Source of the DNA: Alkaliphilus oremlandii OhILAs
GTDB lineage: Bacteria; Bacillota; Clostridia; Peptostreptococcales; Natronincolaceae
Direction: 5' to 3'
DNA: 64,000 nucleotides
Assembly (NCBI RefSeq): GCF_000018325.1
Contig: NC_009922.1
Location: 1,054,001-1,118,000, forward strand
Below the pieces are notes generated by a model. The model made no database searches. It saw only the letters and a list, made by a program, of their open reading frames with translations, and had not been told where the DNA came from. The position numbers were made by a program, and so were the translations under genes. Positions 19,038-28,509 of this stretch are shown piece by piece (the first letter of the stretch is position 1; every line of letters starts with the position of its first letter).

Positions 19038-19388
19038 GGGGGCGTACTGGTTTCGACGGGGGTTTGGAGTCATTAGTAGCGAGCCGTGTTTTGCTTGGGA
19101 GCACGTCAAAAACTGAGCATTAAAGATAAACGCAAACGATAATTACGCTTTAGCTGCCTAAGTGCAGCTCGTTTCTCCCTAACCTCCTGCCGTTAGGATA
19201 GAAACGTCATCTATGCAGGGAACGTCTTGAGGGGTGCCTTGACCTTAAAGATGAATAATTAAGGCTGGTTGAATCTACACTCTGTTGTTGGAGGGTAGAG
19301 GAGACGAGATCTAAAACAACAACTACGCTCGTAGAAGCTGGTGGTAAAGGGCCTTCGGACAGGGGTTCGATTCCCCTCGCCTCCACCA
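19038..19388 (+). ncRNA. ssrA: Transfer-messenger RNA (tmRNA)
   Basis: The 5' end GGGGGCGTACTGGTTTCGAC and the 3' end with GGTTCGATTCCCCTCGCC, a discriminator A and a genomically encoded CCA form the tRNA-like domain; the seven 5' bases pair with CGCCTCC near the 3' end. The tag reading frame is at 19132-19161 and encodes ANDNYALAA followed by TAA, the common Firmicute degradation tag. Length is about 351 bases. It works with SmpB to rescue ribosomes on broken messages. Confidence 0.97.
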
Positions 19389-19394
19389 AATAAA

Positions 19395-19434
19395 AAATAA
19401 CCGTACTGTGAAAGCAGTGCGGTTATTTTTTATT
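19395..19434 (+). terminator. Terminator after ssrA
   Basis: AAATAACCGTACTG pairs with CAGTGCGGTTATTT (one mismatch/wobble) around TGAAAG, followed by a T run. It lies directly after the CCA end of tmRNA. Confidence 0.88.
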
Positions 19435-19498
19435 ATATTGACACATATAAGGATCAATCTCTTTTAATTCGCCAATTTTAGAGGACTAAATTCAAACA

Positions 19499-19526
19499 TG
19501 GACAGATATACTTGGAATGATATAAT
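19499..19526 (+). promoter_or_regulatory. Candidate sigma-A promoter for recQ
   Basis: TGGACA at 19499-19504, a 16-base spacer and TATAAT at 19521-19526, about 75 bases before the recQ start. Confidence 0.5.
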
Positions 19527-19600
19527 TGAGGTAATAAAAGTGAGCCATATGCAGAGCGATACAGAATTTAACTGATAAAAGATTGAAAGGTGGGGGCAAC

Positions 19601-21838
19601 TTGAATAAAGCCATTGAAGTTTTAAAAAAATATTATGGGTATGATAATTTTAGAGACGGGCAGGATGAAATTATAGATCATATTTTATCTGGAAGAGATG
19701 TTCTAACAATAATGCCTACAGGTGGCGGTAAGTCCCTGTGCTATCAAATACCTGCTATGATCATGGATGGTACGGCAATCGTTGTTTCACCTCTTATTTC
19801 TCTGATGAAGGATCAAGTAGATACATTACAGCAAATGGGCATACCAGCAGCTTTTATTAATAGTTCACTTGCTTTTTCAGAGAGTCAGAGAATATTCGAA
19901 GAAGCCAAAAGAGGGGAATATAAGCTTCTCTATGTGGCGCCTGAAAGATTGGAATCGGAAGGCTTCACGGAGCTCATAAGAAGTATTAAAATTTCTATGG
20001 TTGCTGTAGATGAAGCCCATTGCGTATCACGGTGGGGACACGATTTTAGACCGAGCTATCTTCGCATTAAAAATCTAAGAAGTTTATCGGAAGATCATCC
20101 TGTACTTGCGGCATTCACTGCCACAGCAACATCGGAAGTTAAAGAAGATATCATCGATTTAATCGGTCTTGAAGGTCCGTATGAAATCACCACTGGATTC
20201 GACCGGGAAAATCTAAAATTTGAAGTTGTAAGGGTAAAAGAGAAGCTCTCATATATTTTGAAATATGTAAGTGAGCATAAGGGGAAAGCTGGCATTATCT
20301 ATTGCTTGACAAGAAAGCTAACAGAGCAGGTATGCTCCGAGCTTGTTCGTGCTGGCTTCAATGCCATTCAGTACCATGCTGGATTAGGAGATGTACAAAG
20401 AAGCAAAAACCAAGATGATTTTCTTTTTGATAATGCTGAAATTATGGTAGCGACCAATGCCTTTGGCATGGGCATCGACAAACTAGATATTAGATATGTA
20501 ATTCACTACAATATGCCACAAAATATAGAAGCCTACTATCAAGAGGCTGGAAGAGCTGGGCGTGACGGCGAGCCTTCGGAGTGTATTTTGCTGTTCAGTC
20601 CTCAAGATATTGTAATGAATAATTTTTTAATCGACAACGGTACTACAGATGGTATAGGAAGGACCAAGGAATACGACAAGCTGCAGGATATGATCAGCTA
20701 TTGCAACACAGATAAATGTTTGAGAAAATATCTGATCAATTACTTTGATTCTGATTACGACAGGGAAGAATGTAATAACTGTGGCAATTGTCTCAATGAA
20801 ATAGAAAGTAGAGATATCACCATAGAGGCACAGAAAATATTATCCTGCATCTATCGAATGGGTGGAAAATTTGGCAGTAATCTTGTAATCGATGTGCTAA
20901 GGGGCAGCAATGGTCAGAGAATAAGATCTTTAAATTTTCACAAGCTAAGTACATATGGCATTATGAAGGATTGCAGTAAAGATTTTTTACGAGAGATTAT
21001 TTCCTATATGATAGCAGAGGGCTATATTCATGTAAGCAGAGATCAATACCCTGTTCTTAGTATATCTCCTGATGGTGCCATGGTTTTAAAGGGGAAACAG
21101 CAGGTTACAATAAGAAAGGTATTGTCTGAAAAACGAAAATTTGCAGAAACAACGAATACCCATACTGAATACAATAGAAATCTCTTTGAGGAGCTCAGGG
21201 CTTTAAGAAAAGGAATTGCAGATCAGTTGAGATTACCACCTTTCGTCGTATTTTCCGATGCAACCTTAAAGGAAATGTGCGTTCAATTTCCACAGACAAA
21301 AGTGGAATTTCTCCAAATAAAGGGTGTAGGAGAGGTAAAGGCAGAAAAATACAGTGCGCCTTTTGCAGAAGCCATCCAAAATTATGTGGAGAAAAACAAT
21401 CTAAACCTTCAAGAGCTAAAGTCAGAAAAGACAGATCAAGATACTGAAATTGATCGTTCTGATAAGGAAAATGTAGAGAAACAGCCCAAGGAGCCTACGC
21501 GAGAGATCAGCTATCGAATGTATCGGGAAGGAAAAAGCATTCCGGAGATTGCAAAAGCTAGAGAATTGAAGGAAACTACTGTAGAATCCCACATTGAAAA
21601 TTGTGCAAGGCTGGGCTATGAAATTAACTATAGAGATTTTATATCGGAAGAAATAGAAGCCCTCATCATCCATACCTATAGGAAAAAAAGAGGAGCAAAG
21701 CTGAAAGAGATGAAGGACAGTCTACCAGATGAAATAACTTATACAGAGATACGATTTGCACTGTGTAAATTCCAGTTGGAAGAAAGCGAAAGCCCTAAGG
21801 CGCAATATGAAGGAGATAAAACCTTACACCAACTGTAA
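19601..21838 (+). CDS. recQ: ATP-dependent DNA helicase RecQ
   Basis: 3'-5' helicase for recombination and fork repair. It has 745 residues from the TTG at 19601, which lies after the purine-rich GAAAGGTGGGGG; an upstream TTG at 19583 is possible. Helicase motifs include MPTGGGKSLCYQ (Walker A), VDEAHC (DEAH box), SRWGHDFRPSY, and QEAGRAGRDG (motif VI). The zinc site CNNCGNC follows, then the winged-helix region and an HRDC domain (about 520-600). The last 120 residues resemble the helix-turn-helix tail seen in long clostridial RecQ proteins. Confidence 0.93.
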   Translation: MNKAIEVLKKYYGYDNFRDGQDEIIDHILSGRDVLTIMPTGGGKSLCYQIPAMIMDGTAIVVSPLISLMKDQVDTLQQMGIPAAFINSSLAFSESQRIFEEAKRGEYKLLYVAPERLESEGFTELIRSIKISMVAVDEAHCVSRWGHDFRPSYLRIKNLRSLSEDHPVLAAFTATATSEVKEDIIDLIGLEGPYEITTGFDRENLKFEVVRVKEKLSYILKYVSEHKGKAGIIYCLTRKLTEQVCSELVRAGFNAIQYHAGLGDVQRSKNQDDFLFDNAEIMVATNAFGMGIDKLDIRYVIHYNMPQNIEAYYQEAGRAGRDGEPSECILLFSPQDIVMNNFLIDNGTTDGIGRTKEYDKLQDMISYCNTDKCLRKYLINYFDSDYDREECNNCGNCLNEIESRDITIEAQKILSCIYRMGGKFGSNLVIDVLRGSNGQRIRSLNFHKLSTYGIMKDCSKDFLREIISYMIAEGYIHVSRDQYPVLSISPDGAMVLKGKQQVTIRKVLSEKRKFAETTNTHTEYNRNLFEELRALRKGIADQLRLPPFVVFSDATLKEMCVQFPQTKVEFLQIKGVGEVKAEKYSAPFAEAIQNYVEKNNLNLQELKSEKTDQDTEIDRSDKENVEKQPKEPTREISYRMYREGKSIPEIAKARELKETTVESHIENCARLGYEINYRDFISEEIEALIIHTYRKKRGAKLKEMKDSLPDEITYTEIRFALCKFQLEESESPKAQYEGDKTLHQL

Positions 21839-21938
21839 GTGTTCATAAAGACCCTCTGCATATATAGTATAAGTATAAAAAAGTAGATGACCAGATGGTG
21901 TCAGTCGCTTTTACAAAGTGCAATAAGGAGGGCTTTCA

Positions 21939-22721
21939 ATGAATATTTTAGACAAATTGCTTCAGGTACAGAAGGTATATAAAACCTATGGAAAAGGGCA
22001 GAGCGAAACACAGGCTTTAAAGGGGATTACCTTCGATGTTCTGCCGGGGGAATTTTTAGGAATCATGGGGTCCAGTGGCTCCGGAAAAACTACGCTTTTA
22101 AACTGTATCGCCACAATGATTAAACCAACCTCAGGACAAATATTACTGAAAGGGAATAATATTTTATCCTTCAAAGGAGACGAACTGGCTCAGCATAGAG
22201 GGCAGAACATCGGTTATTTGTTTCAAGAATTTCAACTGCTAGATAATCTAACGGGAAGAGAAAATATTTTATTGCCCCTATCGATCCTTGGAAAAGATCT
22301 TAGAAAGGAAGAGGCAAAGTTTAAAAAACTAGCGAAAGATTTTGATATCGAAAACATATTGGATAAATTTCCTTCCCAAATGTCAGGGGGACAAAAACAG
22401 AGAGTTGTTGGTGCAAGGGCACTCATTTCCAGCCCTAGTATCGTTTTAGCAGATGAACCGACGGGTTCACTGGATTCGAAGAATGCAAAGAGCTTAATGG
22501 ACAAGCTTTCCTATGCAAATTTAGTTGATGAAGCGACGATTTTAATGGTGACCCATGATGCAAATGCAGCAAGTTATTGTTCAAGAATTCTTTTTATACA
22601 GGACGGTGTTATTTTCCATGAACTTAGAAGAAGAGTTCCAGTAGAAACAAAGACATCATTCTATGAGCGGATTCTAACTGTTATGGCACAACTAGGGGGA
22701 GGCAGTGCCAATGTTCTTTGA
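21939..22721 (+). CDS. BceA-like ABC transporter ATPase
   Basis: ATPase of a Bce-type exporter that protects against cell-wall-active peptides. It has 260 residues with Walker A GSSGSGKTTLL, Q-loop LFQEFQLL, signature MSGGQKQR, Walker B IVLADEPTGSLDS and the H-loop MVTHD. AAGGAGG lies just before the ATG. Permease, response regulator and histidine kinase follow directly, as in complete Bce modules. Peptide specificity (bacitracin-like or lantibiotic-like) cannot be read from the sequence. Confidence 0.9.
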   Translation: MNILDKLLQVQKVYKTYGKGQSETQALKGITFDVLPGEFLGIMGSSGSGKTTLLNCIATMIKPTSGQILLKGNNILSFKGDELAQHRGQNIGYLFQEFQLLDNLTGRENILLPLSILGKDLRKEEAKFKKLAKDFDIENILDKFPSQMSGGQKQRVVGARALISSPSIVLADEPTGSLDSKNAKSLMDKLSYANLVDEATILMVTHDANAASYCSRILFIQDGVIFHELRRRVPVETKTSFYERILTVMAQLGGGSANVL

Positions 22722-24750
22722 TTTTATCAAGAGAAACAGCAGCAAGACTAGGAAGGAAAACGGTATTTATTTTCTTTCTCTAATAATCTCCATCGTTGCT
22801 TTCTATGTGATCCTCTCTTTGGGGGATCAGGATGTTATGATGTACTTAAAAACCATAGAAAGCCAAGCTGTGGGAAAATTAATGGCACTGATCCCATTGC
22901 TTTATACTGTGTCCATATTCTTTGTATTCTTCCTCGTTTATTTTGCAAACAGATATCAACTACAGCTCCGAAGTAAGGAGTTTGGAATGTATCTTATGAT
23001 GGGAATGAAGAGAAGCAAGCTATTTGCCATGATTCTGGGAGAAACTTTATGGAACAGTTTCATTTCTTTAGCCATTGGAATTCCTATTTCTATATTTTTA
23101 ACACAGATTATCAGCTTAGTTACATCGAGAATCATTGGCATGGGCATCATCGGATATAATTTTCGTATTTCGTGGATCGGTTTAGGTCTGACTCTATTAG
23201 GATTTTTAATCGTACAGCTGGGTGCCATGATGATTCTGAGCATGAGCATTAGCAAAAAAGAACCTTACGATTTAATCCATGATGAAAAGGAAGAAGTGCA
23301 AAGTATTGTTTCCAGTAAAAAAGGATGGGTCCATTTGATTTTGGGTACCATACTCATCCTAGTTGCCTATGGTTTAGGTATTCGATTCCTGCGTGGCATA
23401 GATTTCTCAGTGGTGGCAGCAATCCTTTTAACAGGGATTATGGGAACCTTCCTATTCTTTAAAGGTGTATCCAGCTTCATTAGCAGAGTGATCCGAAGAA
23501 AAAGCCATACATCCACGGGGTTATATACCTTTACAGCAAGGCAGATTCAAGAAAATGTCCTTCACAATTCAAGCTCCATTGCTATATCCTCTCTATTGAT
23601 TTTAATGTCCATGATGAGCTTTGCCTATGGTATTGCTACAATTACTAGTATTCATGGCGAAGGAGAGCGGAGTGTTGACTTTACTTTTGAAGGAGAAGAA
23701 AAAGAAATTATTTCTGTTTTAGAATCTGATGAGATGAAACCTTATATAGAAAGTTATTTCCCTATGAAAATGGGAAATCTATATCACTCTGAAGGTGAAA
23801 CCAATACCTTTTCTTGGGCAGCTGTAGTGGAGCAAGCTTCTAAAGAGAAGGACTCTGTGGAAAAAGAAAATTTAATGAGAGATTTATCTTATGATGACAG
23901 TCCTTATTTGATATCCGTAAGCAGCTATAACCATATATTACAGTCCATTGGCAAAGAGCCCGTCCTTTTAGAGGAAAATCAGATGGCCATGTACTCTAGT
24001 AGTCGATTTCCCTATAACCATGAGCTGCTTCGTAAGATTTTAAAAGAGAAGCCCAGTGTTACCGTAAATGAAGAGACCTATGAACTTACAAAAAAGTTAT
24101 ATACGACCAACTTGGTTGCAGATCGATCCATTACCATCATGTACGGACTGATTGTACCCGATGCTTTATTTAACGAAGTGGTTGAGCGGGAAGGAAGAAC
24201 TGATCGCTGGAATATGATTTTAGAGGATGACTTTATTAAAGAAGAAGGTCTGATGCAGTCCATCAATAAAATGGATCAGCTTTTAAATCCCACTGGGCTA
24301 CACTATGAGAGCTACCTTGCCAGTATGGGCAGACAGTTATTTTACGTAGTTGCAGGAAGCTATACAACCATTTATTTGGGCTTAATGTTCCTGATTATTG
24401 CCAATACAGTTTTAGGCTTAAAATTTCTAATGCAGCAAAGGACCACAAGGCATCGATATTCCACTCTATTGATGTTGGGAGCCAGTGTGAAAGAGCTTTG
24501 CCTTTCTGCAAGGAAACAGATTGTCCTATACTTTACTTTAGTGATTGCAGTGGCGCTGATCAGTTCCATTTTTGGTATCTGGTCTTTAATGGGGAGCTTT
24601 TTTATTGCACCCAACGCCGTAAGTGTACTCAAATTGATTTCACTGGTGATTCTATCCTTAGGATTATTTTCTGCCTTTGAATTGGCTTATATATGGATGA
24701 TTCAACGAAAAAGTGATGAAGAAATAAAGAAATTAAGTGAAGTTTTATAG
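22711..24750 (+). CDS. BceB-like ABC transporter permease (FtsX domains)
   Basis: Large permease of about 679 residues with ten predicted transmembrane helices and a big extracytoplasmic domain between helices 7 and 8 (roughly residues 310-520), the arrangement unique to BceB-type permeases. Two FtsX-like regions flank it. I start at the ATG at 22711, which lies 9 bases after GGGGAGG and overlaps the ATPase gene by 11 bases; a GTG at 22705 is too close. It would sense the antibiotic-target complex and signal to the kinase encoded two genes downstream. Confidence 0.88.
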   Translation: MFFDFIKRNSSKTRKENGIYFLSLIISIVAFYVILSLGDQDVMMYLKTIESQAVGKLMALIPLLYTVSIFFVFFLVYFANRYQLQLRSKEFGMYLMMGMKRSKLFAMILGETLWNSFISLAIGIPISIFLTQIISLVTSRIIGMGIIGYNFRISWIGLGLTLLGFLIVQLGAMMILSMSISKKEPYDLIHDEKEEVQSIVSSKKGWVHLILGTILILVAYGLGIRFLRGIDFSVVAAILLTGIMGTFLFFKGVSSFISRVIRRKSHTSTGLYTFTARQIQENVLHNSSSIAISSLLILMSMMSFAYGIATITSIHGEGERSVDFTFEGEEKEIISVLESDEMKPYIESYFPMKMGNLYHSEGETNTFSWAAVVEQASKEKDSVEKENLMRDLSYDDSPYLISVSSYNHILQSIGKEPVLLEENQMAMYSSSRFPYNHELLRKILKEKPSVTVNEETYELTKKLYTTNLVADRSITIMYGLIVPDALFNEVVEREGRTDRWNMILEDDFIKEEGLMQSINKMDQLLNPTGLHYESYLASMGRQLFYVVAGSYTTIYLGLMFLIIANTVLGLKFLMQQRTTRHRYSTLLMLGASVKELCLSARKQIVLYFTLVIAVALISSIFGIWSLMGSFFIAPNAVSVLKLISLVILSLGLFSAFELAYIWMIQRKSDEEIKKLSEVL

Positions 24751-24761
24751 GAGGTGTAGAG

Positions 24762-25439
24762 GTGGAGAAAATAGTCATTGTTGAAGACGATATCTTTCTA
24801 CGAAGTGAACTCCAAAATGTATTAGAGAAGGAGGGATATGCTGCTGAGTGTATCTCTTCTTTTCATAATGTTATTGAGGAAATCATCCATAGGAATCCAG
24901 ATCTAATTCTATTAGACTTGAACTTACCCCACATGTCGGGATATGAGATCTGCAAAGGGCTGAAGGCGAAAGGAATAGGACCTATTCTAATTTTGACTTC
25001 AAGAAATCAGCTTCGGGATGAAATCCACGCTTTAGATTTAGGTGCAGATGATTATTTGATAAAACCATGCCATCCAGACCGATTGCTGGCGAGAATTCAA
25101 AAATTAATCCGCCTCTATTCAAATTTAAATATTCTACTGGAGTCAGGGGATATTAGGCTGGAGGAAAAAACAAATACATTGTATTTTAACGGGAAAGCCG
25201 TAGTCCTATCAGAAAATGAGGGAATGATTATGAAAATGTTAATAGAAGCAGATACATCCGTTGTAAAAAAAGAGGAGCTCTTTATACGAATTTGGGGGAG
25301 TACGGAGTTTGTAGATGAAAATATTTTACAAGTGAATATGACAAGGCTGAGAAGAACATTAGAAAGCATAGGAATCACCGATCGAATCAAGACCATTCGA
25401 GGTGTTGGATATCGGTTAGAAGGAGCCGATCAAGCATGA
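24762..25439 (+). CDS. BceR-like response regulator (OmpR family)
   Basis: 225 residues: receiver domain with the acidic pair VEDD near residue 8, phospho-acceptor Asp in LILLDLNLP, a switch residue region LILTSR and Lys in YLIKPCHPD, then a winged-helix DNA-binding domain ending TIRGVGYRLEG. The start is a GTG after AGGAGGTG. It is encoded 11 bases after the permease and overlaps the kinase by 4 bases. It likely activates the transporter operon, as in other Bce systems. Confidence 0.92.
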   Translation: MEKIVIVEDDIFLRSELQNVLEKEGYAAECISSFHNVIEEIIHRNPDLILLDLNLPHMSGYEICKGLKAKGIGPILILTSRNQLRDEIHALDLGADDYLIKPCHPDRLLARIQKLIRLYSNLNILLESGDIRLEEKTNTLYFNGKAVVLSENEGMIMKMLIEADTSVVKKEELFIRIWGSTEFVDENILQVNMTRLRRTLESIGITDRIKTIRGVGYRLEGADQA

Positions 25440-26458
25440 AATTAAAAGAAATCTACAATGTTTTTAAAGACTCAGGGCATTGGATGTTTCTGACGATTCT
25501 TAGTAATGGATTTTTTATGCTCATGGCATGGATCGCATATCCCGAATCCTTTTCTATTTTAGTTACGGTGATGATCACTTTCTCCCTATTGATTCTGATC
25601 CTAGGAATGTTCCTGACGAAGAGAAATAACGTAAAGCAGGATGAAGCTTTTTTTAGCTTTCTGAGGGAGTTATCGGAGGAAAAGGAAGAACGATTCATTG
25701 AGGCTTCAGGGGAGCTTCATAGAGAAAAGATCCGTATTTTAGGGGAAGAGCTAAGGCACTCTAAGAAAAAACTGGCAGAAACGCAGTTAAACGCCAAGGC
25801 CTATGAGGAATTTATTGAAAGCTGGGTTCATGAGATAAAGAAACCAATGGCTCTAGGAACTTTAATTCTAGGCAATCGAAAGGATGAAATGAGTTCTTTT
25901 GTTCACCAAAGATTAGATTACGCAATGATGAATATTCGAGAGCAGGTGGAGCAAATTCTTTTCTATGCAAGGCTGCAAACTTCCCATATAGACTATCGTT
26001 TAGAGCGAATTATTTTAAGTGAGTGCTATGAGGATGTACTTTTAGATATGAAACCAATCCTTAGGGAGAAGAACATTACAATCGTTTCAGATATAGACGA
26101 CATCCCCATTGTTTCTGATAAAAAAACACTTCAATTTATTTTCTCCCAAATTTTTACCAATGCGGTCAAGTATTCAAAGGATGATGCAGATCGTTGGATA
26201 CGGTTAAAAACTGGCTTTGATGAGAGAAAAAATCGATATTATACGAGTATTGAAGACAATGGTATCGGGGTTATGGCTTCAGACCTTCCCTTCATCTTCG
26301 ATAAAGGATTTACGGGGGAGCATTATAGAGAAACCCATTCCACAGGCATTGGCCTATATCTTGTGAAAAAGCTGTGTGAGGAGATCAATATCGATATAGA
26401 AGTAGTATCTGAAATAGGTGAAGGGTTTTCGATTAAATTACTGTTTCCAGTAGTCTAA
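25436..26458 (+). CDS. BceS-like intramembrane-sensing histidine kinase
   Basis: 340 residues with two transmembrane helices (about 15-35 and 38-60) and almost no extracellular loop, typical of kinases that take their signal from a partner transporter. The phospho-accepting His is in WVHEIKKPMA, and the ATPase domain shows the N box (FTNAVKYS), DNGIG and a G box near TGIGLYLVKKL. ATGA overlap with the regulator gene shows tight coupling. Confidence 0.92.
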   Translation: MKLKEIYNVFKDSGHWMFLTILSNGFFMLMAWIAYPESFSILVTVMITFSLLILILGMFLTKRNNVKQDEAFFSFLRELSEEKEERFIEASGELHREKIRILGEELRHSKKKLAETQLNAKAYEEFIESWVHEIKKPMALGTLILGNRKDEMSSFVHQRLDYAMMNIREQVEQILFYARLQTSHIDYRLERIILSECYEDVLLDMKPILREKNITIVSDIDDIPIVSDKKTLQFIFSQIFTNAVKYSKDDADRWIRLKTGFDERKNRYYTSIEDNGIGVMASDLPFIFDKGFTGEHYRETHSTGIGLYLVKKLCEEINIDIEVVSEIGEGFSIKLLFPVV

Positions 26459-26528
26459 TTCCATGGAAAGGGAATGGATACAAGGTAGATAAGAAAAAAG
26501 AAAGCTGATATAATAGGGGATATGTAAT

Positions 26529-26550
26529 AGAAAAGTGTAAGGACTTTTCT
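26529..26550. repeat. Short inverted repeat upstream of dus
   Basis: AGAAAAGT (26529-26536) and ACTTTTCT (26543-26550) around GTAAGG. It is followed by only a short mixed sequence, so it is either a weak terminator for the Bce operon or an operator for the next gene. No stronger terminator was seen in this gap. Confidence 0.4.
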
Positions 26551-26592
26551 AGTGCATATACTTTTTTAGACTATGACAAGAGGAGTTTTTGA

Positions 26593-27558
26593 ATGAAATA
26601 TTACTTAGCACCAATAGAAGGCGTTACAGGCTTTATCTACAGAAATGCTTATGCCAAATTTTTTAATCATATCGATAAATACTTCACCCCTTTCATCGTT
26701 ACAAATCAGGGGACCAGTTTAAAGAATAAAGAATTGAGAGATGTTTTTCCGGAGAACAATCAAGGGCTCCATGTAGTGCCGCAAATATTGACGAACAATT
26801 CAGAGGGCTTTATTTCTGTTAGTAAAAAGCTAAAGCAGTTGGGATATGCGGAAATCAATTTAAATTTAGGATGTCCTTCTGGAACCGTGGTTTCTAAAAA
26901 TAGGGGATCTGGATTCTTAGCAAAAAGAGAAGAATTGGACCGATTTCTAGAAGAAATATTTAAAATAGAGGATATGAAAATATCTATAAAGACTAGAATT
27001 GGGAAGGACCATCCGGAAGAATTCTATGAACTTATAAAGATATACAACAAATATCCTTTAGAGGAATTGATCATCCACCCGAGAACTCGACAAGATTTCT
27101 ATGGCAATCAACCGAACTTAGAAGTTTTTAAGGATGCATTGCTCTTAAGCACCAACCCAGTGTGCTATAATGGTGATATTTTTACCGTAGGGGATCACAA
27201 TCGCTTGGTTGAAACCTTTCCAGATGTAGATACCATGATGTTGGGGAGGGGCGTACTAGCGAATCCGGGCCTGATGAAGGAGATTCGGAACAATACATTG
27301 ATGGAGAAGGAAGTGCTAAGGGAATTTATAGATGAAGTTCTGTACCAATATGTAGAATTATTTCAAGAAGAGAGAAATGCATTATATCGAATGAAAGAGC
27401 TATGGAGCTACATGGCTTATATATTTTCAGATAGTAAAAAATATGCCAAGAAGATAAAGAAGGCACAGAGCGTAAAAGAATACAATGAAGCTGTCTCCAG
27501 CTTATTTGAAGAGCAGGAAATTATCAAAGGGGCTGGATTATTTAGTCATTCATATTAA
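26593..27558 (+). CDS. tRNA-dihydrouridine synthase
   Basis: FMN-dependent reductase that makes dihydrouridine in tRNA. It has 321 residues: N-terminal LAPIEGVTGFIYR, the catalytic cysteine in NLNLGCPSG, and the FMN/NADPH region with HPRTRQDFYG, CYNGDI and MLGRGVLANPGL. The GC-P-S-G form and the lower similarity to DusB suggest a clostridial Dus branch; which tRNA position it modifies is not clear. It has its own terminator and seems monocistronic. Confidence 0.88.
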   Translation: MKYYLAPIEGVTGFIYRNAYAKFFNHIDKYFTPFIVTNQGTSLKNKELRDVFPENNQGLHVVPQILTNNSEGFISVSKKLKQLGYAEINLNLGCPSGTVVSKNRGSGFLAKREELDRFLEEIFKIEDMKISIKTRIGKDHPEEFYELIKIYNKYPLEELIIHPRTRQDFYGNQPNLEVFKDALLLSTNPVCYNGDIFTVGDHNRLVETFPDVDTMMLGRGVLANPGLMKEIRNNTLMEKEVLREFIDEVLYQYVELFQEERNALYRMKELWSYMAYIFSDSKKYAKKIKKAQSVKEYNEAVSSLFEEQEIIKGAGLFSHSY

Positions 27559-27585
27559 AAAGCTGCATTCGTTGCAGCTTTTTGG
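27557..27585 (+). terminator. Terminator after dus
   Basis: AAAAAGCTGCA pairs with TGCAGCTTTTT around TTCGT. It begins at the stop codon, and the arms give it A/T tracts on both sides. Confidence 0.85.
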
Positions 27586-27690
27586 CTGCAAATATTGAGA
27601 ATAATCAATCTGTTTAAAAGAACGTAGAAAAGCATATCAATTATAATAGGAATGACGATCACATGAAAATAATTAAAGAAGGAATGGACG

Positions 27691-28497
27691 ATGATGGAAG
27701 AAAAAAAGCTGTTGGAAATTATTCAAAGCAATCCATATTTTATATCCAATATTAAAGATCCCACGGAAGAGATGAAACTATTAGCGATTCAGAAAAATGG
27801 ACTTTTATTAGAATATATCCAGCATCCAACCAGGGAAATGGAATACTTGGCTATCGAAAATAATTCCCGGGCAATTAAATTCATAGAGCATCCGACAGAA
27901 GAGATGATGCTGAAAGCTGTCACCAGCAGCTGGACAAATCTAGAGTATATTAAAAACCCTACGAACTCTGTGGTAAAAGGAGCCATTGAACAAGCGGGAT
28001 GGGCCATTAAATACGTTAAAAATCCAAGTGAAGAACTGCAATTACTGGCTGTAAGGAAAAATTATGATGCCATAAGGTATATCGAAGATCCTTGTGAAAG
28101 GGTTCAAATGGCGGCTGTTAAAATCAGCTACGACGCACTGAGATATATCAATGCACCTACATACAATACAGAACGGATGGCGATTAAGAACAACGAAGGT
28201 GCCATTCAATTTATTAATGATTTAAATCGAAATAAAATGTTGGATTTTCTGAGAATCAATTTTTTAGTGATGAAATATATTATGAAGGACATCTCTAGGG
28301 AAGATCTGGAGATGGTTTTAAAAGAAGTATTATCAAAGGAAGATGTTGAGGAACAATATGTTCGAGATTATTTAAACTACAGTGGAATAGATAAAGATAG
28401 CGATCTTCTGTCCATGGACAGAATTTTGTTCATTTATCAATATGGTAGTAAAAAAGCAAAGAAAATTGCAGTGGATGAAAAACTGAAGATTATATAG
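27691..28497 (+). CDS. Tandem 22-residue repeat protein (DUF4116-like)
   Basis: 268 residues. From about residue 22 to 175 there are seven tandem units of 22 residues with the pattern [KE]xPTEExxLxAIxxNxxAI[KR][YF]I, resembling the DUF4116-type repeats found in clostridial and giant-virus proteins; a solenoid fold is likely. The last 90 residues do not repeat. Its stop lies 12 bases before the preferred start of a MoxR-like ATPase gene, which is followed by a VWA protein, so it probably acts in the same complex, perhaps as a recognition or scaffold subunit. No enzymatic motif is seen. Confidence 0.75.
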   Translation: MMEEKKLLEIIQSNPYFISNIKDPTEEMKLLAIQKNGLLLEYIQHPTREMEYLAIENNSRAIKFIEHPTEEMMLKAVTSSWTNLEYIKNPTNSVVKGAIEQAGWAIKYVKNPSEELQLLAVRKNYDAIRYIEDPCERVQMAAVKISYDALRYINAPTYNTERMAIKNNEGAIQFINDLNRNKMLDFLRINFLVMKYIMKDISREDLEMVLKEVLSKEDVEEQYVRDYLNYSGIDKDSDLLSMDRILFIYQYGSKKAKKIAVDEKLKII

Positions 28498-28509
28498 GAG
28501 ATGGGCAAG

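Noticed and set aside
19207..19389. 60-codon minus-strand ORF
   Set aside because: It is the reverse of the tmRNA gene.
24498..24680. 60-codon ORF in the BceB-like permease
   Set aside because: Alternate frame of a clear coding sequence with no binding site.
27756..28215. CRISPR-like periodic repeat
   Set aside because: The 66-base period reflects 22-residue protein repeats; the DNA units are too divergent and there are no constant repeats with spacers.
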